Shown: positions 52,851 to 62,146, counted from the stretch's first letter. The stretch: 64,000 nt of DNA from Nostoc sp. FACHB-152 (GCF_014697475.1 NZ_JACJRV010000024.1:20724-84723), one strand, 5' to 3'. The notes: a model not told the origin generated them from the letters alone. Translations and numbers: made by a program.

Positions 52851-53843
52851 ATGGATAGTAAAGTAAAAGAACCACTGGTCAGTGTGGTAATTCCTACATA
52901 CAATCGACCAGAGTATCTTAAGCAAGCGATCGCCAGCGCAGTTAACCAAACTTATCAAAATATTGAAATTATTGTTTCTGATAATTGTAGCCCCGAAAAT
53001 CCTCAAGCAATTATCGAATCTTTTAACGATTCTCGCATTAGATTGTGGCGACATCCAAAAAATATTGGGATGTTGCCTAATCAAATGCACGCCTTTAAAA
53101 TGGCACGCGGTAAATATCTTGCCAGTCTCCACGATGATGATATGTGGAATGAGGATTTTGTCGCTAAACTCGTTTCCACTTTAGAAGCAGACCCAAATTT
53201 AATTTTGGCTTTTTGTGACCAATACATCATTGATAGTGATAGCAAAATTAATCATGTTGAAACTGAAAAAAATACACGCGGTTACAAGCGAGATATTTTA
53301 ACAGCAGGCACTCACCAATCTTTTACCAAAATCGGTTTAGTTGATAAAAGTATTCCCACCGCCGCCTCTTGTTTAATTCGTAATGGTTTAATTGATTGGG
53401 ATAGCATTCCCCAAGAAGTAGGCGGTATGTGGGATTTATATTTAACTTACCTCTGCTGTATTTCTGGTCATAGCGTTTACTATCATCCTGAAAGATTAAC
53501 ACGCTATCGTAACCATGAACAAACTGACACAATGCTCAGTGGCAGTAGAAATGCCATAGCTAAAATTCGCAAAGCACAGAGCGAAATATTTTGCTACAAA
53601 ACATTCATGGAAGATAGCCGACTGCAAGAATTTCATGAATATTTTAAAGCTAAATGGTTAGAAGCGCATACAACATTAGGGATCGGTTTACTGCGGAATA
53701 AGCAAGTCACAGATGCCCGTCCTTATTTATGGCAAGCACTAAAAAAGCAGAAATTAAATTTCAGAACTTTAGTAGCACTGACACTCAGTTTTACTCCGCA
53801 ACCATTAGCCCATCAATTGCTGGGAATAAATAGATCAGCATGA
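52851..53843 (+). CDS. Glycosyltransferase family 2
   Basis: A 330-residue GT-A enzyme with VSVVIPTYNRPEYLKQAIAS, VSDNCSPENP and YLASLHDDDMW (Asp cluster, about 93-96) in the first 100 residues, and the acceptor region GGMWDLYLTYLC with YRNHEQTDTML. It resembles the product of the gene at 37088 in the first half. I start at ATG 52851; a TTG four codons upstream is possible. It forms a close pair with the preceding transferase gene and is followed by a palindromic repeat. Confidence 0.9.
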   Translation: MDSKVKEPLVSVVIPTYNRPEYLKQAIASAVNQTYQNIEIIVSDNCSPENPQAIIESFNDSRIRLWRHPKNIGMLPNQMHAFKMARGKYLASLHDDDMWNEDFVAKLVSTLEADPNLILAFCDQYIIDSDSKINHVETEKNTRGYKRDILTAGTHQSFTKIGLVDKSIPTAASCLIRNGLIDWDSIPQEVGGMWDLYLTYLCCISGHSVYYHPERLTRYRNHEQTDTMLSGSRNAIAKIRKAQSEIFCYKTFMEDSRLQEFHEYFKAKWLEAHTTLGIGLLRNKQVTDARPYLWQALKKQKLNFRTLVALTLSFTPQPLAHQLLGINRSA

Positions 53844-53861
53844 ATATTTATCGTTAGTTGA

Positions 53862-53997
53862 ATTACCCCCCTTAATCCCACGCCACTTGCTTCAAGTCGG
53901 GAAACCCGCCCAACGCAGTGGCTCCCCCTTATAAAGGGGGGAAACAAGAAAATCAGGTTCCCTCCCCTTTATAAGGGGAGGGTTAGGGAGGGGTAAT
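53862..53997. mobile_element. Palindromic repeat element with ATTACCCC ends
   Basis: It begins ATTACCCCCCTTAATCCC and ends GGGTTAGGGAGGGGTAAT, imperfect inverted repeats. The interior contains CCCCCTTATAAAGGGGGG and CTCCCCTTTATAAGGGGAG palindromes. The 40-bp repeat at 47417 has the same ends, so it is probably a deleted or minimal version. Confidence 0.7.
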
Positions 53998-54044
53998 ACC
54001 AATGCTTAATTCATTTTTTCTATTCTTTATACTTATTAAAACTA

Positions 54045-55247
54045 ATGAAACTTTGCATTGTTACCCACAAAGTCAAAAAAGGCGATGGTCAAGGAAGAGT
54101 AAACTATGAAGTTGCTCAAGAAGCAATTCGTCGTGGTCATCAGTTAACATTATTAGCCAGCGAAGTAGCACCAGAACTTGAGCAAAACAATAAAGTTAAC
54201 TGGGTTCCTATTTCTGTTGATAGTTATCCGAGCGAGTTTATTCGTAACTTTATCTTTGCTTATAAAACTGCTGCTTGGTTGCAAAAAAATCGTTCCCAAA
54301 TCGATTTATTAAAAGTTAACGGTGCAATTACAAAATTTGCTGCCGATGTCAATGCTGTGCATTTTGTACATAGTTCTTGGTTACGATCGCCTGTACATAT
54401 TTCTCGCATTCGTCGGGATGCTTACGGTTTTTACCAATGGTTATACACTGCCTTAAATGCCCGGTGGGAAAAACAAGCTTTTCAACGCGCTAAAGTCGTT
54501 GTCGCTGTATCTGAAAAAGTTGCCCAAGAATTAATTAATATTGGCGTACCCCGCGATCGCATTCGGGTAATTGTCAATGGCGTAGATTTGCAAGAGTTTA
54601 CCCCTGGTGTCGCCTCTCGCCAAAAATTAGGCTTACCAGAAAATGTAAATTTAGGATTATTTGCCGGAGATATCCGTACACCACGGAAGAATTTAGATAG
54701 CGTCTTACACGCCTTAGTGGAAGTTCCCGATTTACATCTAGCAGTGGTAGGGAGTACCGATGCTAGTCCTTTCCCACAGTTAGCGGCTGACTTAGGCATC
54801 AGCGAACGGGTACATTTTCTCGGCTATCGCCGTGATATTGCCGAAATTATGCGGGCAGTAGATTTATTCGTCTTCCCCTCTCGATACGAAGCTTGCACCT
54901 TGGTATTGTTAGAAGCCCTCGCCTCTGGATTGCCTGTGATTACTGCCACAGCCACCGGGGGTGCAGAGTTGGTAACACCTGAATGTGGGATTGTTTTACC
55001 AGATTCAGACAACATTGATGCCTTAGCCGCCGCCTTGTCATCTTTAGTAAGCGATCGCCCCCTGATGCAACAGATGGGTCAAGCCGCCCGCGCCGTCGCA
55101 GAACAACACAGTTGGTCAACTATGGCCCAAACCTATATGGATCTATTTGAGGAGTTACTTAAGAATGAAGAACACAGTTCTCATCCCGACCTATCGCCGT
55201 CCTCTAGATCTATCTCGTTGCCTTTCGGCACTGCAAGCGCAAACTAA
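54045..55247 (+). CDS. Glycosyltransferase family 4
   Basis: A 400-residue GT-B enzyme. The N-terminal domain begins KLCIVTHKVKKGDGQGRVNY with the glycine-rich acceptor loop. The C-terminal domain has VIVNGVDLQEFTPG, LFAGDIRTPRKNLDSVL and the donor EX7E motif PSRYEACTLVLLEALASGLP. It transfers a sugar in repeat-unit assembly. Its last 83 bases overlap the next gene in a different frame, so the two are translationally linked. It matches alr2839 by position in Anabaena 7120, from memory. Confidence 0.92.
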   Translation: MKLCIVTHKVKKGDGQGRVNYEVAQEAIRRGHQLTLLASEVAPELEQNNKVNWVPISVDSYPSEFIRNFIFAYKTAAWLQKNRSQIDLLKVNGAITKFAADVNAVHFVHSSWLRSPVHISRIRRDAYGFYQWLYTALNARWEKQAFQRAKVVVAVSEKVAQELINIGVPRDRIRVIVNGVDLQEFTPGVASRQKLGLPENVNLGLFAGDIRTPRKNLDSVLHALVEVPDLHLAVVGSTDASPFPQLAADLGISERVHFLGYRRDIAEIMRAVDLFVFPSRYEACTLVLLEALASGLPVITATATGGAELVTPECGIVLPDSDNIDALAAALSSLVSDRPLMQQMGQAARAVAEQHSWSTMAQTYMDLFEELLKNEEHSSHPDLSPSSRSISLPFGTASAN

Positions 55248-56106
55248 ACCAGTCGATCAAGTTATCGTGGTTGTTCGGGATACTGATGCAGACACCTGGA
55301 ATTTTCTTGCAGAATTTTCCTTAAATAACCTGCCTTTGCAAACCGTCACCGTTACCCTACCAGGAGTAGTCGCTGCCCTCAACGCTGGACTCGCAGCCGT
55401 TGAGGGAGATGTTGTATCTATTACTGATGATGATGCTGCACCTCATCCTGATTGGTTAGAAAGAATTAACTCTCACTTTCTGGCCGATGCCAAAATAGGC
55501 GGTGTTGGTGGGCGTGATTGGATACATCAAGGCAGCAAACTAGAAGACGAATCTCGCGCCGTAGTTGGTAAATTACAATGGTTTGGCCGCATCATTGGCA
55601 ACCATCACCTCGGAGTTGGCGAACCGCGTCCCGTGGATGTCCTCAAAGGTGTGAACATGAGTTTTCGCACCCAAGCGATCGCCAAATTACGCTTTGACGA
55701 GAGGATGCGAGGAACAGGCGCACAAGTACATTTTGAAATGGCATTCACCCTCGCCTTAAAACGTGCAGGTTGGCAAATGATTTACGACCCGCAAATTGCT
55801 GTTGACCACTATCCAGCACAGCGATTTGATGAAGACCAGCGCAATAATTTTAATGCGATCGCGCAAATCAACTTAGTCCATAATGAAACCCTAGTTTTAC
55901 TAGAACACTTATCACCCCTACGCCGCATCATCTTCTGGCTGTGGGCAATTTTAGTTGGCACAAGAGACTGCTTTGGCTTCGTTCAATGGCTGAGATTTTT
56001 CCCCAGCCAAGGCAAACTCGCCACGCGTAAATGGTTAGCCTCTTGGCGTGGTCGCTGGCAAGGATGGCAGACATGGCAAAGCAATCCTAACTTCAAAATC
56101 AGCTAA
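55165..56106 (+). CDS. Glycosyltransferase family 2
   Basis: A 313-residue GT-A enzyme with TVLIPTYRRPLDLSRCLSA, VSITDDDAAPHPDWLE (about 91-106, metal-binding Asp residues), GGVGGRDWI, and the acceptor region VLKGVNMSFRTQAIA with DHYPAQRFDEDQR. The C-terminal part has one hydrophobic segment (RIIFWLWAILVGTRDCFGFV) that may anchor it to the membrane. I start at ATG 55165, with GAGGAG about 10 bases upstream. The start lies inside the preceding gene. It is the last transferase before the polymerase. Confidence 0.9.
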   Translation: MKNTVLIPTYRRPLDLSRCLSALQAQTKPVDQVIVVVRDTDADTWNFLAEFSLNNLPLQTVTVTLPGVVAALNAGLAAVEGDVVSITDDDAAPHPDWLERINSHFLADAKIGGVGGRDWIHQGSKLEDESRAVVGKLQWFGRIIGNHHLGVGEPRPVDVLKGVNMSFRTQAIAKLRFDERMRGTGAQVHFEMAFTLALKRAGWQMIYDPQIAVDHYPAQRFDEDQRNNFNAIAQINLVHNETLVLLEHLSPLRRIIFWLWAILVGTRDCFGFVQWLRFFPSQGKLATRKWLASWRGRWQGWQTWQSNPNFKIS

Positions 56107-56178
56107 CACCAAACTCCGCGTAACCTCCGCGTTTGCCTTAGCGTTCCTCTGCGTTAAAAAAATATCAGGAAATGCACA

Positions 56179-57612
56179 GTGATATCTCAACCATTACTAT
56201 TCAATAGCTTTTCACAAACCCCATTCTCACCACAAAAGCGATCGCTACAAGGTTGGATAGCAATTCTCAGCTTTGTATTGCTGAGTGTAGCCTGCTACTT
56301 TGCTGGGGCTGCTAGTATGTTGCGCCTAACTTATCCAGCGACAGCTTTAGTAGTCGCTATATTTTTATACTTGCGCCATCCGATTCTCTACATCGGTTTT
56401 ACTTGGTGGATGTGGTTCCTCTCACCCTTAGTTGCTCGTTTAATAGACTATCGAGTTGGTTGGGATCCTACCCGCCAGATTCTCATTGCACCTTATTTAG
56501 TCGTATTTGTTACAATTGCAACCTTCTTACGACACTTTCCTAAAGCCTCTCGCCAGGGAGGTTTACCTTTTATATTGGCTGCCGTCGGCGTATTCTATAG
56601 TTTTCTCGTAGGATTAATTTATAATGCCCCAGTCCCAGTAGCACGCGGTTTACTAGACTGGCTGAGTCCAATTATTTTTGCTTTTCACTTATTCATGAAC
56701 TGGCGGGACTATCCCAGCTATCGCCAGAATTTACAACGGACATTTTTTTGGTGTGTCTTGCTGACAGGTGCGTATGGGATATATCAATTTGTCGTTGCCC
56801 CTGAGTGGGATAGATTTTGGCTAATTGAATCAAAATTATTTACGAGTTCTGGCGACCCTGTACCATTTGGAATGCGCGTTTGGAGTACGATGCACTCAGT
56901 CGGGCCGTTTGGTGCAGTCATGCAAACCGGACTGCTATTGTTATTTACAACTTCTGGGCCGTTGATCATTCCTGCCTCAATTGTTGGCTACTTGTCGTTT
57001 TTGCTGTCCCAAGCCAGAAGTAACTGGGGAGGCTGGTTACTCGGCGTGATTATAATTATGGGTTCAGTCAAAGCCAAAATACAAATGCGCCTAATTGCGA
57101 TCGTTGTGATTATGGCATTGTGCGTGATTCCCTTAACAACTATCGAGCCAATTTCTGAAGTCGTATCAGAACGGATAGAAAGTTTTTCTAATTTAGAAAA
57201 CGATACTAGTTTTAAAGATAGATCGGGAAGCTATGACCGCAACCTGGGGGTAGCTCTTTCTAATGTTCTGGGTAATGGTTTGGGTAATATTTGGAAGGTC
57301 AACGAAAAAACAGGACAAATCGAAGTATTTGTGATTGATAGCGGTATTCTAGATATGTTTTTCACTCTTGGCTGGTTTGGAGCCATATTTTATTTAGGCG
57401 GATTAATTTTAATTCTGATCTCTGTGATGCAGTATAGCGAAGCTCGTTTTGATAGTTTCGTAAGTGCTGCCCGTGCAATTGGTATTGCCTCTTTCTCTCA
57501 ACTAATCATTAGTAGCGGGATGTTAAGCGTATCGGGAATGATTTTATGGGGATTTTTAGCAATGGCAATGTCGGCACATAAATACTATCAGCATGAAAAA
57601 ATTCGTAATTAA
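56179..57612 (+). CDS. O-antigen polymerase/ligase-like membrane protein (Wzy/WaaL type)
   Basis: A 477-residue integral membrane protein with about ten hydrophobic helices (for example WIAILSFVLLSVACYFAGAA, YLVVFVTIATFL, ILAAVGVFYSFLVGLI, LLLLFTTSGPLII, LIAIVVIMALCVI). A large soluble loop (about 330-390, SFSNLENDTSFKDRSGSYDR) lies between the later helices, as in O-antigen polymerases and ligases. It probably joins repeat units outside the cytosol. The start is GTG 56179 with AGGAA about 8 bases upstream. It is the last gene of the island and agrees with alr2841 by position in Anabaena 7120, from memory. Confidence 0.88.
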   Translation: MISQPLLFNSFSQTPFSPQKRSLQGWIAILSFVLLSVACYFAGAASMLRLTYPATALVVAIFLYLRHPILYIGFTWWMWFLSPLVARLIDYRVGWDPTRQILIAPYLVVFVTIATFLRHFPKASRQGGLPFILAAVGVFYSFLVGLIYNAPVPVARGLLDWLSPIIFAFHLFMNWRDYPSYRQNLQRTFFWCVLLTGAYGIYQFVVAPEWDRFWLIESKLFTSSGDPVPFGMRVWSTMHSVGPFGAVMQTGLLLLFTTSGPLIIPASIVGYLSFLLSQARSNWGGWLLGVIIIMGSVKAKIQMRLIAIVVIMALCVIPLTTIEPISEVVSERIESFSNLENDTSFKDRSGSYDRNLGVALSNVLGNGLGNIWKVNEKTGQIEVFVIDSGILDMFFTLGWFGAIFYLGGLILILISVMQYSEARFDSFVSAARAIGIASFSQLIISSGMLSVSGMILWGFLAMAMSAHKYYQHEKIRN

Positions 57613-57673
57613 CATCTTACGGTGATGCAAAAGTATTGGCGATCGCAATTCTTCACTACCTGGAAGAACAAAC

Positions 57674-58768
57674 TTAACAATGTATTTCTTTCTTAACTAA
57701 TTTTTGCTGACGTGTTAGCCGTAAACTTGTACCTACTGCCCCTAGTCCCAGTAAACATAATACAGAACTTGGTTCAGGTACAGATTTGGCAACGCTGGTC
57801 ACATTAACATTTGAGTCTAACGCATCACCTGAGTTAAATACATAATCAAATGCTCCTTCGTCCTTGAGTACAGTTCCTCGTAAAAACAGCGCACTCCAAC
57901 GAGCAATGGTTTCAATTCCTACATCTTGCTCTAGCGTTGGTCTAATAGACTCACGGATGAGATTGTCATCGTTGGTAATTCCATAATGGTTAGCACCAGG
58001 AATACTGATAAAAGCTTTCGGAGAATCTTGAATGCCAGCATATGTTAATACAGCATTAGAGGGACTTGCAACCCCATCCCGATTACCCTGAACTAGAGCC
58101 AGAGGGATACCATCATTCTCAACAATAATGCTTCCTGCACCGCTTTGGCCAATCCGGAAGTTAGTGCCATAAAATACACCTCCTTTTAATGCTTGGGGTC
58201 GAGTAAAACTACTAGTACATAAGGTAGGAAAACAGTTACCCTGAATTGCAGCTATCCCTACGGCTCCACCAAATGAATGTCCCAGCAAGACTAGAGTACT
58301 GGTGTCAACTGAATTAGCAATAGGTGATGAAAGTTGAGAATTTTCAGTTTTTATGTAAGTTAAAACATCATTTACTTGTTGTTGTTCAGTTAACAGCCCT
58401 GTCACTGCACCTGTCGGGCTAATTGCTGTTCTAAGGTGGTTAGGCACTACAACAACAAACCCATAACGTGCCACAGTGCTAGCAAACGTTGAGTAATCTG
58501 ATTTATCAACCAGCGCACCCTGCAACAATAACGCAATGGGTAGTGAATTCTGCTGAGAATTTTTACCAGATAATACTGGGCGATAAATGTCAGCAGTATC
58601 TACACCACCGTCACTTCGAGGAATCTTAGTAGAGTAGCTGACTGCACTCTCAAACAGAGGTGCAGGGTTGAATGCAGCCGCAGTAGCACTTCGCTCTACT
58701 CCCAGAGTTATCATCAATACTCCAATTACAGCCATTGATGATTGTTTCTTTGAAGAGAGAAAATTCAT
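57674..58768 (-). CDS. Alpha/beta hydrolase with PEP-CTERM sorting signal
   Basis: A 364-residue exported hydrolase. A signal peptide (about 1-33, SMAVIGVLMITLGV core) precedes the mature domain. The nucleophile elbow is LLGHSFGGAVG (about 160-170); the catalytic His is probably in ISIPGANHYG. The C-terminus has a PEP-CTERM signal: VPEPSSVLCLLGLGAVGTSL followed by basic residues, so it should be processed by an exosortase and stay with the envelope or exopolysaccharide. The substrate is unknown; relatives include chlorophyllase-like and PAF-acetylhydrolase-like esterases. I start at ATG 58768, with AGAGG about 9 bases upstream. Confidence 0.88.
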   Translation of the reverse strand: MNFLSSKKQSSMAVIGVLMITLGVERSATAAAFNPAPLFESAVSYSTKIPRSDGGVDTADIYRPVLSGKNSQQNSLPIALLLQGALVDKSDYSTFASTVARYGFVVVVPNHLRTAISPTGAVTGLLTEQQQVNDVLTYIKTENSQLSSPIANSVDTSTLVLLGHSFGGAVGIAAIQGNCFPTLCTSSFTRPQALKGGVFYGTNFRIGQSGAGSIIVENDGIPLALVQGNRDGVASPSNAVLTYAGIQDSPKAFISIPGANHYGITNDDNLIRESIRPTLEQDVGIETIARWSALFLRGTVLKDEGAFDYVFNSGDALDSNVNVTSVAKSVPEPSSVLCLLGLGAVGTSLRLTRQQKLVKKEIHC

Positions 58769-58993
58769 GGCTTGATACCTCTTTAATATTGCCAACTTCG
58801 CATTAGTAAATTTTTTTGCTTACTAGTAACTGAAAATCGTATTTTTAAACGAGGTTATCATCACACGTTGTTTTCTACAACCTCTGTGTAATTTTTATTT
58901 TCTCTCCTCAATCAGTCTATTTTGGGCGAACTGGTATAAAGGCTGATTAAATTGGTAGAATTACAAGTCTGGAGAGAAGAGAACATTTAAGAC

Positions 58994-59728
58994 ATGGTAG
59001 TTGCTCATACGGACTTAAATATTGCCGCCCTAGAAGCAGAATACAGCCAGAAATCACCCAGGGAAATTCTGAAATTTGCCTTGGATAATTTTGATAATAT
59101 GGCAATTTCCTTCAGTGGTGCTGAAGATGTGGTTTTGATTGATCTGGCTTCAAAAATTACCAAAGACTTCCGCGTTTTTACTTTAGATACCGGACGTTTG
59201 CACTCAGAAACATATCAGTTTTTGGATACAGTCAGAAAGCATTATGGAATTAAATTAGAAGTAATGTTCCCTGAGGCTGCGGAAGTGCAAGCCTTAGTAG
59301 AAGAAAAAGGATTGTTCAGTTTTTATCAAGATGGTCACAAAGAATGCTGCGCTGTCCGCAAGGTAAGACCATTACGCCGCAAATTGAATACCCTGGATGC
59401 TTGGGTAACAGGACAGCGCAAAGACCAAAGCCCCAGCACACGCAACCATATCCCTGTAATTGAAGTTGATACCGCCTTTTCTACTGAAGACCATCAGTTA
59501 ATTAAGTTCAACCCCTTAGCAAACTGGTCTTCTGCCGAAGTTTGGGAATATATTCGTGCCTTAGAGGTGCCTTACAATAAATTGCACGAACGCGGTTTTA
59601 TCAGTATTGGTTGCGAACCCTGCACCAGACCAGTATTACCCAACCAGCACGAACGCGAAGGCCGTTGGTGGTGGGAAGAGTCTACCGCTAAAGAGTGCGG
59701 TTTGCACATGGGTAACTTACAAAAATAG
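58994..59728 (+). CDS. cysH: Phosphoadenylyl-sulfate (PAPS/APS) reductase
   Basis: A 244-residue cytosolic enzyme reducing activated sulfate to sulfite. [15 protein letters not shown] is the PP-loop, [15 protein letters not shown] follows, and [12 protein letters not shown] with GCEPCTRP supplies two Cys pairs of the iron-sulfur type found in APS reductases and in some cyanobacterial enzymes. The catalytic Cys is in the terminal ECGLHM. The paired Cys set suggests a [4Fe-4S] cluster and preference for APS, which needs testing. The gene is divergent from the PEP-CTERM hydrolase, with 225 bases between the starts. ATG at 58994. Confidence 0.94.
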   Translation: MVVAHTDLNIAALEAEYSQKSPREILKFALDNFDNMAISFSGAEDVVLIDLASKITKDFRVFTLDTGRLHSETYQFLDTVRKHYGIKLEVMFPEAAEVQALVEEKGLFSFYQDGHKECCAVRKVRPLRRKLNTLDAWVTGQRKDQSPSTRNHIPVIEVDTAFSTEDHQLIKFNPLANWSSAEVWEYIRALEVPYNKLHERGFISIGCEPCTRPVLPNQHEREGRWWWEESTAKECGLHMGNLQK

Positions 59729-59767
59729 TAAGCTAATTGTAAGCGATCGCCTTTAGTATCAATTAGG

Positions 59768-59846
59768 GTGTGTTACGGCTATATAAGGATTTGGGAGTTT
59801 GAAAAATTCAGGGTTAGCCGTAACGCACCGCATTTCTCGGTGCGTT
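59768..59846. terminator. Inverted repeats between convergent genes
   Basis: GTGTGTTACGGCT (59768-59780) and AGCCGTAACGCAC (59816-59828) pair with one mismatch; a second stem CGCACCG-CATTTCT-CGGTGCG overlaps the right arm. It could be a MITE-like palindrome acting as terminator for cysH and for the opposing gene. Confidence 0.6.
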
Positions 59847-59924
59847 AAGCTTTGCTATAAAGCATCCTACTGGCGTGACTCAGGTATTGGACTGTAGACC
59901 GAATTTCTATAGAACTTAGTTCTA

Positions 59925-60287
59925 TTATCTTTGTTGCTGTAGTCGCAGTTGCTCTTGTCGCAGTCTAAATTGCTGCCACCTTTGGTGTTGCAATTCGCTC
60001 GGTTGCAGCCTATGTTGTTCACGCTGCTGCTGTTGTTGTAATCGCAGTTGGTCTTGTCGCAATCTAAATTGCTGCCACAGTTGTTGAGATTGGCTATTTA
60101 ATTCATTTGGCCTTTGCCTCAATACTTCTGGTTGCCTTCTTAAATTGTTTTGTTGTTGTTCTTGCTGTATTTGTCTTAATTGTTTTGGCTGCTGATTTTG
60201 GGTTTGAGAAATTAGGCTTTCTGCATGAGCAGAGGTATGAGTTAGCAAGCCCATGAGCAAGATAATAAATGGTAATTTAGATTTCAT
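59925..60287 (-). CDS. Secreted Gln/Arg-rich repeat protein
   Basis: A 120-residue protein with a signal peptide (about 1-22, LPFIILLMGLLTHTSAHA). The rest is Gln, Arg and Leu rich and contains two copies of WQQFRLRQ(D/E)QLRLQQQ at about residues 69 and 103, separated by another Gln-rich run. It is likely an extended amphipathic helix in the periplasm or envelope. The function is unknown. I use ATG 60287; a TTG two codons upstream is in frame. Low complexity makes homology unreliable. It is convergent with cysH. Confidence 0.7.
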   Translation of the reverse strand: MKSKLPFIILLMGLLTHTSAHAESLISQTQNQQPKQLRQIQQEQQQNNLRRQPEVLRQRPNELNSQSQQLWQQFRLRQDQLRLQQQQQREQHRLQPSELQHQRWQQFRLRQEQLRLQQQR

Positions 60288-60479
60288 TATCAATTAATAA
60301 ATTATCAATTTTTCATTACTCTAGCCAAAGCATAAAAGCTTTTTTGCCCACCAGAAAGAGCGTTTATTTAAAAATGATTAATTAAGTTCTGTTAGAGAAT
60401 AAACGCTTAAATCCGATACCTATATTATATAAAATTCATATTTGAGTTTTGCAAAAAATCAGTAGGTAGGCTTTCTCAA
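60288..60479. other. A+T-rich spacer
   Basis: About 190 bases of A+T-rich sequence upstream of the secreted-protein gene, containing its presumed promoter. No gene is seen. Confidence 0.4.
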
Positions 60480-60489
60480 TGCGTCGGCA

Positions 60490-60725
60490 GAATTAAACTA
60501 AGCGATTCCCTCACGAGAACCGCTTGTCTTCAGAACCGGATGTGAGATTTTCACCTCATCCGGCTCCTCAATGGGTTGGTACTTGTCATGTACACTCCCC
60601 CCTACTGAAACATCTTCAGCAGTCTTTCGGTCGTGGCAGTGTTTGTGTAATAGCTGAAGGTTTTTGTATTCGTCCTGACCCCCTTTAATTCGGGCAGGGC
60701 TGTTTCATTCCACAAGGGCAAAAAG
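60490..60725 (-). mobile_element. Group II intron 3' remnant with maturase HNH tail
   Basis: On the minus strand, about 40 codons read ARIKGGQDEYKNLQLLHKHC then HDRKTAEDVSV, the end of the HNH nuclease part of group II intron proteins. They are followed by EEPDE, encoded across the intron domain V. Domain V itself (60566-60532) folds as GAGCCGGATGAGGTG-AAAA-TCTCACATCCGGTTC, then a domain VI-like hairpin (AAGCGGTTC ... GAATCGCTTAG). The reverse transcriptase part is missing and no start is present, so the element is dead. It directly follows the ThiF-like gene. Confidence 0.85.
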
Positions 60726-60735
60726 TTTGTCAATA

Positions 60736-61560
60736 TCATTGAGAAATAACCTCAGTTGAGTTTGCCATTTGCTTTGACATTGCTTTGAGGTCAAAATAAC
60801 TGGCGAACTTTTTCAACCCCCCAGTGAGGGTTAATTCTAGTAGATACTGGGCTGCGATCGCACTCGTCATTTTATTGACGAATAGTGATTGATAATTCCG
60901 TGCTTGAATTTCTGCACATGAAAGGTTGTTGTCGCTAAGTTCTTCTGGTTGAGGAACTAGCAGTTCTGGGTGAACCAGCACCGGGGAGGGAAGATGCAAC
61001 CAGAATTGAGGTTTGTCTGGGTTATTAGAAGCTTGGACTATATCAAAATTAGAGTGCGTTCCAATTACTACTTGTCCAGAATAGTTGCTGTTTCCACAAT
61101 CCAGCCAAAATAGTGATGCAGGCTCATTTGCACTGTTGATTTTAAGAACAGAGTGAATTTTGCTCCTGGCTGTGCTGTTATCTACACAGCCAATAATTAC
61201 CGTTAGGGTATTCCACCAACTGGCCGTGCGAATCATGTCTTCTTCAAACCAGTCGCAAACAGCTGTAATCTCTATTCCATACTTGGCACTGCATCTTGCA
61301 GCTAATGTTTCTGCCTTTGGTAGCCCAATTTCAGCTTGTTGATAATTTTGGCGGCTGATATTGTTGAGTTCAACAGTATCGCCATCGACGATCGCAAAGT
61401 TAATTTCTTTCCTAGTGCGCTGGAGTTGCAGAATAATTCGACATAAATCTTCTGCAAGAAACCCGCCTGTTCCTCCTACTCCTACTAAAACAAAGTTGAT
61501 ACGAGTATGATTGCGAGGTAAGACGGGTAAAGCTTGTTGGTAAGTAGTTAATTCAAGCAT
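60736..61560 (-). CDS. E1-like ThiF family protein (PRTRC ThiF type)
   Basis: A 274-residue adenylating enzyme of the E1/ThiF/MoeB superfamily. The nucleotide loop is VGVGGTGGFLAEDL (27-40), followed by IVDGDTVELNNISRQNY with D59, D61, N66/N67, R70 and Q71, and GCVDNSTARSKIH. FWLDCGNSNYSG and NNLSCAEIQARNYQSLFVNK are typical of PRTRC-system ThiF proteins; the Cys of SCAE is a candidate for the thioester or a structural role. No CxxC zinc pair is visible. Such enzymes adenylate the C-terminus of a ubiquitin-like protein. The gene overlaps the JAB gene by 13 bases and is last in its operon. Confidence 0.88.
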   Translation of the reverse strand: MLELTTYQQALPVLPRNHTRINFVLVGVGGTGGFLAEDLCRIILQLQRTRKEINFAIVDGDTVELNNISRQNYQQAEIGLPKAETLAARCSAKYGIEITAVCDWFEEDMIRTASWWNTLTVIIGCVDNSTARSKIHSVLKINSANEPASLFWLDCGNSNYSGQVVIGTHSNFDIVQASNNPDKPQFWLHLPSPVLVHPELLVPQPEELSDNNLSCAEIQARNYQSLFVNKMTSAIAAQYLLELTLTGGLKKFASYFDLKAMSKQMANSTEVISQ

Positions 61561-62144
61561 TTTACCTGTGGCGGCAGTTCAAATATTTGATTGGGGTTGA
61601 TGTCGAAGAAGTGATTGTATATCCCAATGCGGGTATAGATTGTGGGAATGGTATTCAGTGTGCCAATAATCGCAAACACTCGAAATTTGCCTTTTTCTTC
61701 CTGATTATCTGCACTTGAAGGATAGGCAGCTAGAGTTCCATGACTGTGCATTTCCACCAAGCTATTTGTATAGCTTTTATTGAGTGCGCTTTCTAAAGAT
61801 AAGACGTGAGTAGAGGACGCAGTTTGCAGTGGTGTGTGACACCACCATTGGTTGTTTGTCACTCCCAAGTAGAATAGGATTTCCTGTTGGGGGTTGATAC
61901 TGGCAGCATTGATAATCTCGGCGATCGCTTGGCAAGGAACTTTTGGGACTTTCAGACGAAAGTAGGGTTCAAGGGGTTGGAGTCCAGCGACTTGAGTTTG
62001 AGTTAGTTGCAAGCAAACCTCTAACTCGCGGCGGTGCGATCGCAAGAAAAGCCCATTTGCTGCCAGCCAGTATTCCTGGAGTTTTTGACTGTAAGGAGGA
62101 AAGTTATTACTTGTAGCGAGGTGATAACCGATAAAAGGATTCAT
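61548..62144 (-). CDS. JAB/JAMM metalloprotease (PRTRC protein A type)
   Basis: A 198-residue protein with a C-terminal JAB/MPN domain (about 85-185). The zinc site is intact: E131 in LVEMHSHGTLAAYPSSAD, H133 and H135 (HxH), and D146 ten residues later. Such enzymes remove ubiquitin-like modifiers or process their C-termini. The N-terminal 70 residues (AANGLFLRSHRRELEV) match PRTRC protein A. The gene starts two bases after the E2-like gene ends and overlaps the ThiF gene, so the three are translated as a unit. No signal peptide is seen; it should act in the cytosol. Confidence 0.88.
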   Translation of the reverse strand: MNPFIGYHLATSNNFPPYSQKLQEYWLAANGLFLRSHRRELEVCLQLTQTQVAGLQPLEPYFRLKVPKVPCQAIAEIINAASINPQQEILFYLGVTNNQWWCHTPLQTASSTHVLSLESALNKSYTNSLVEMHSHGTLAAYPSSADNQEEKGKFRVFAIIGTLNTIPTIYTRIGIYNHFFDINPNQIFELPPQVKCLN

Positions 62145-62146
62145 GG

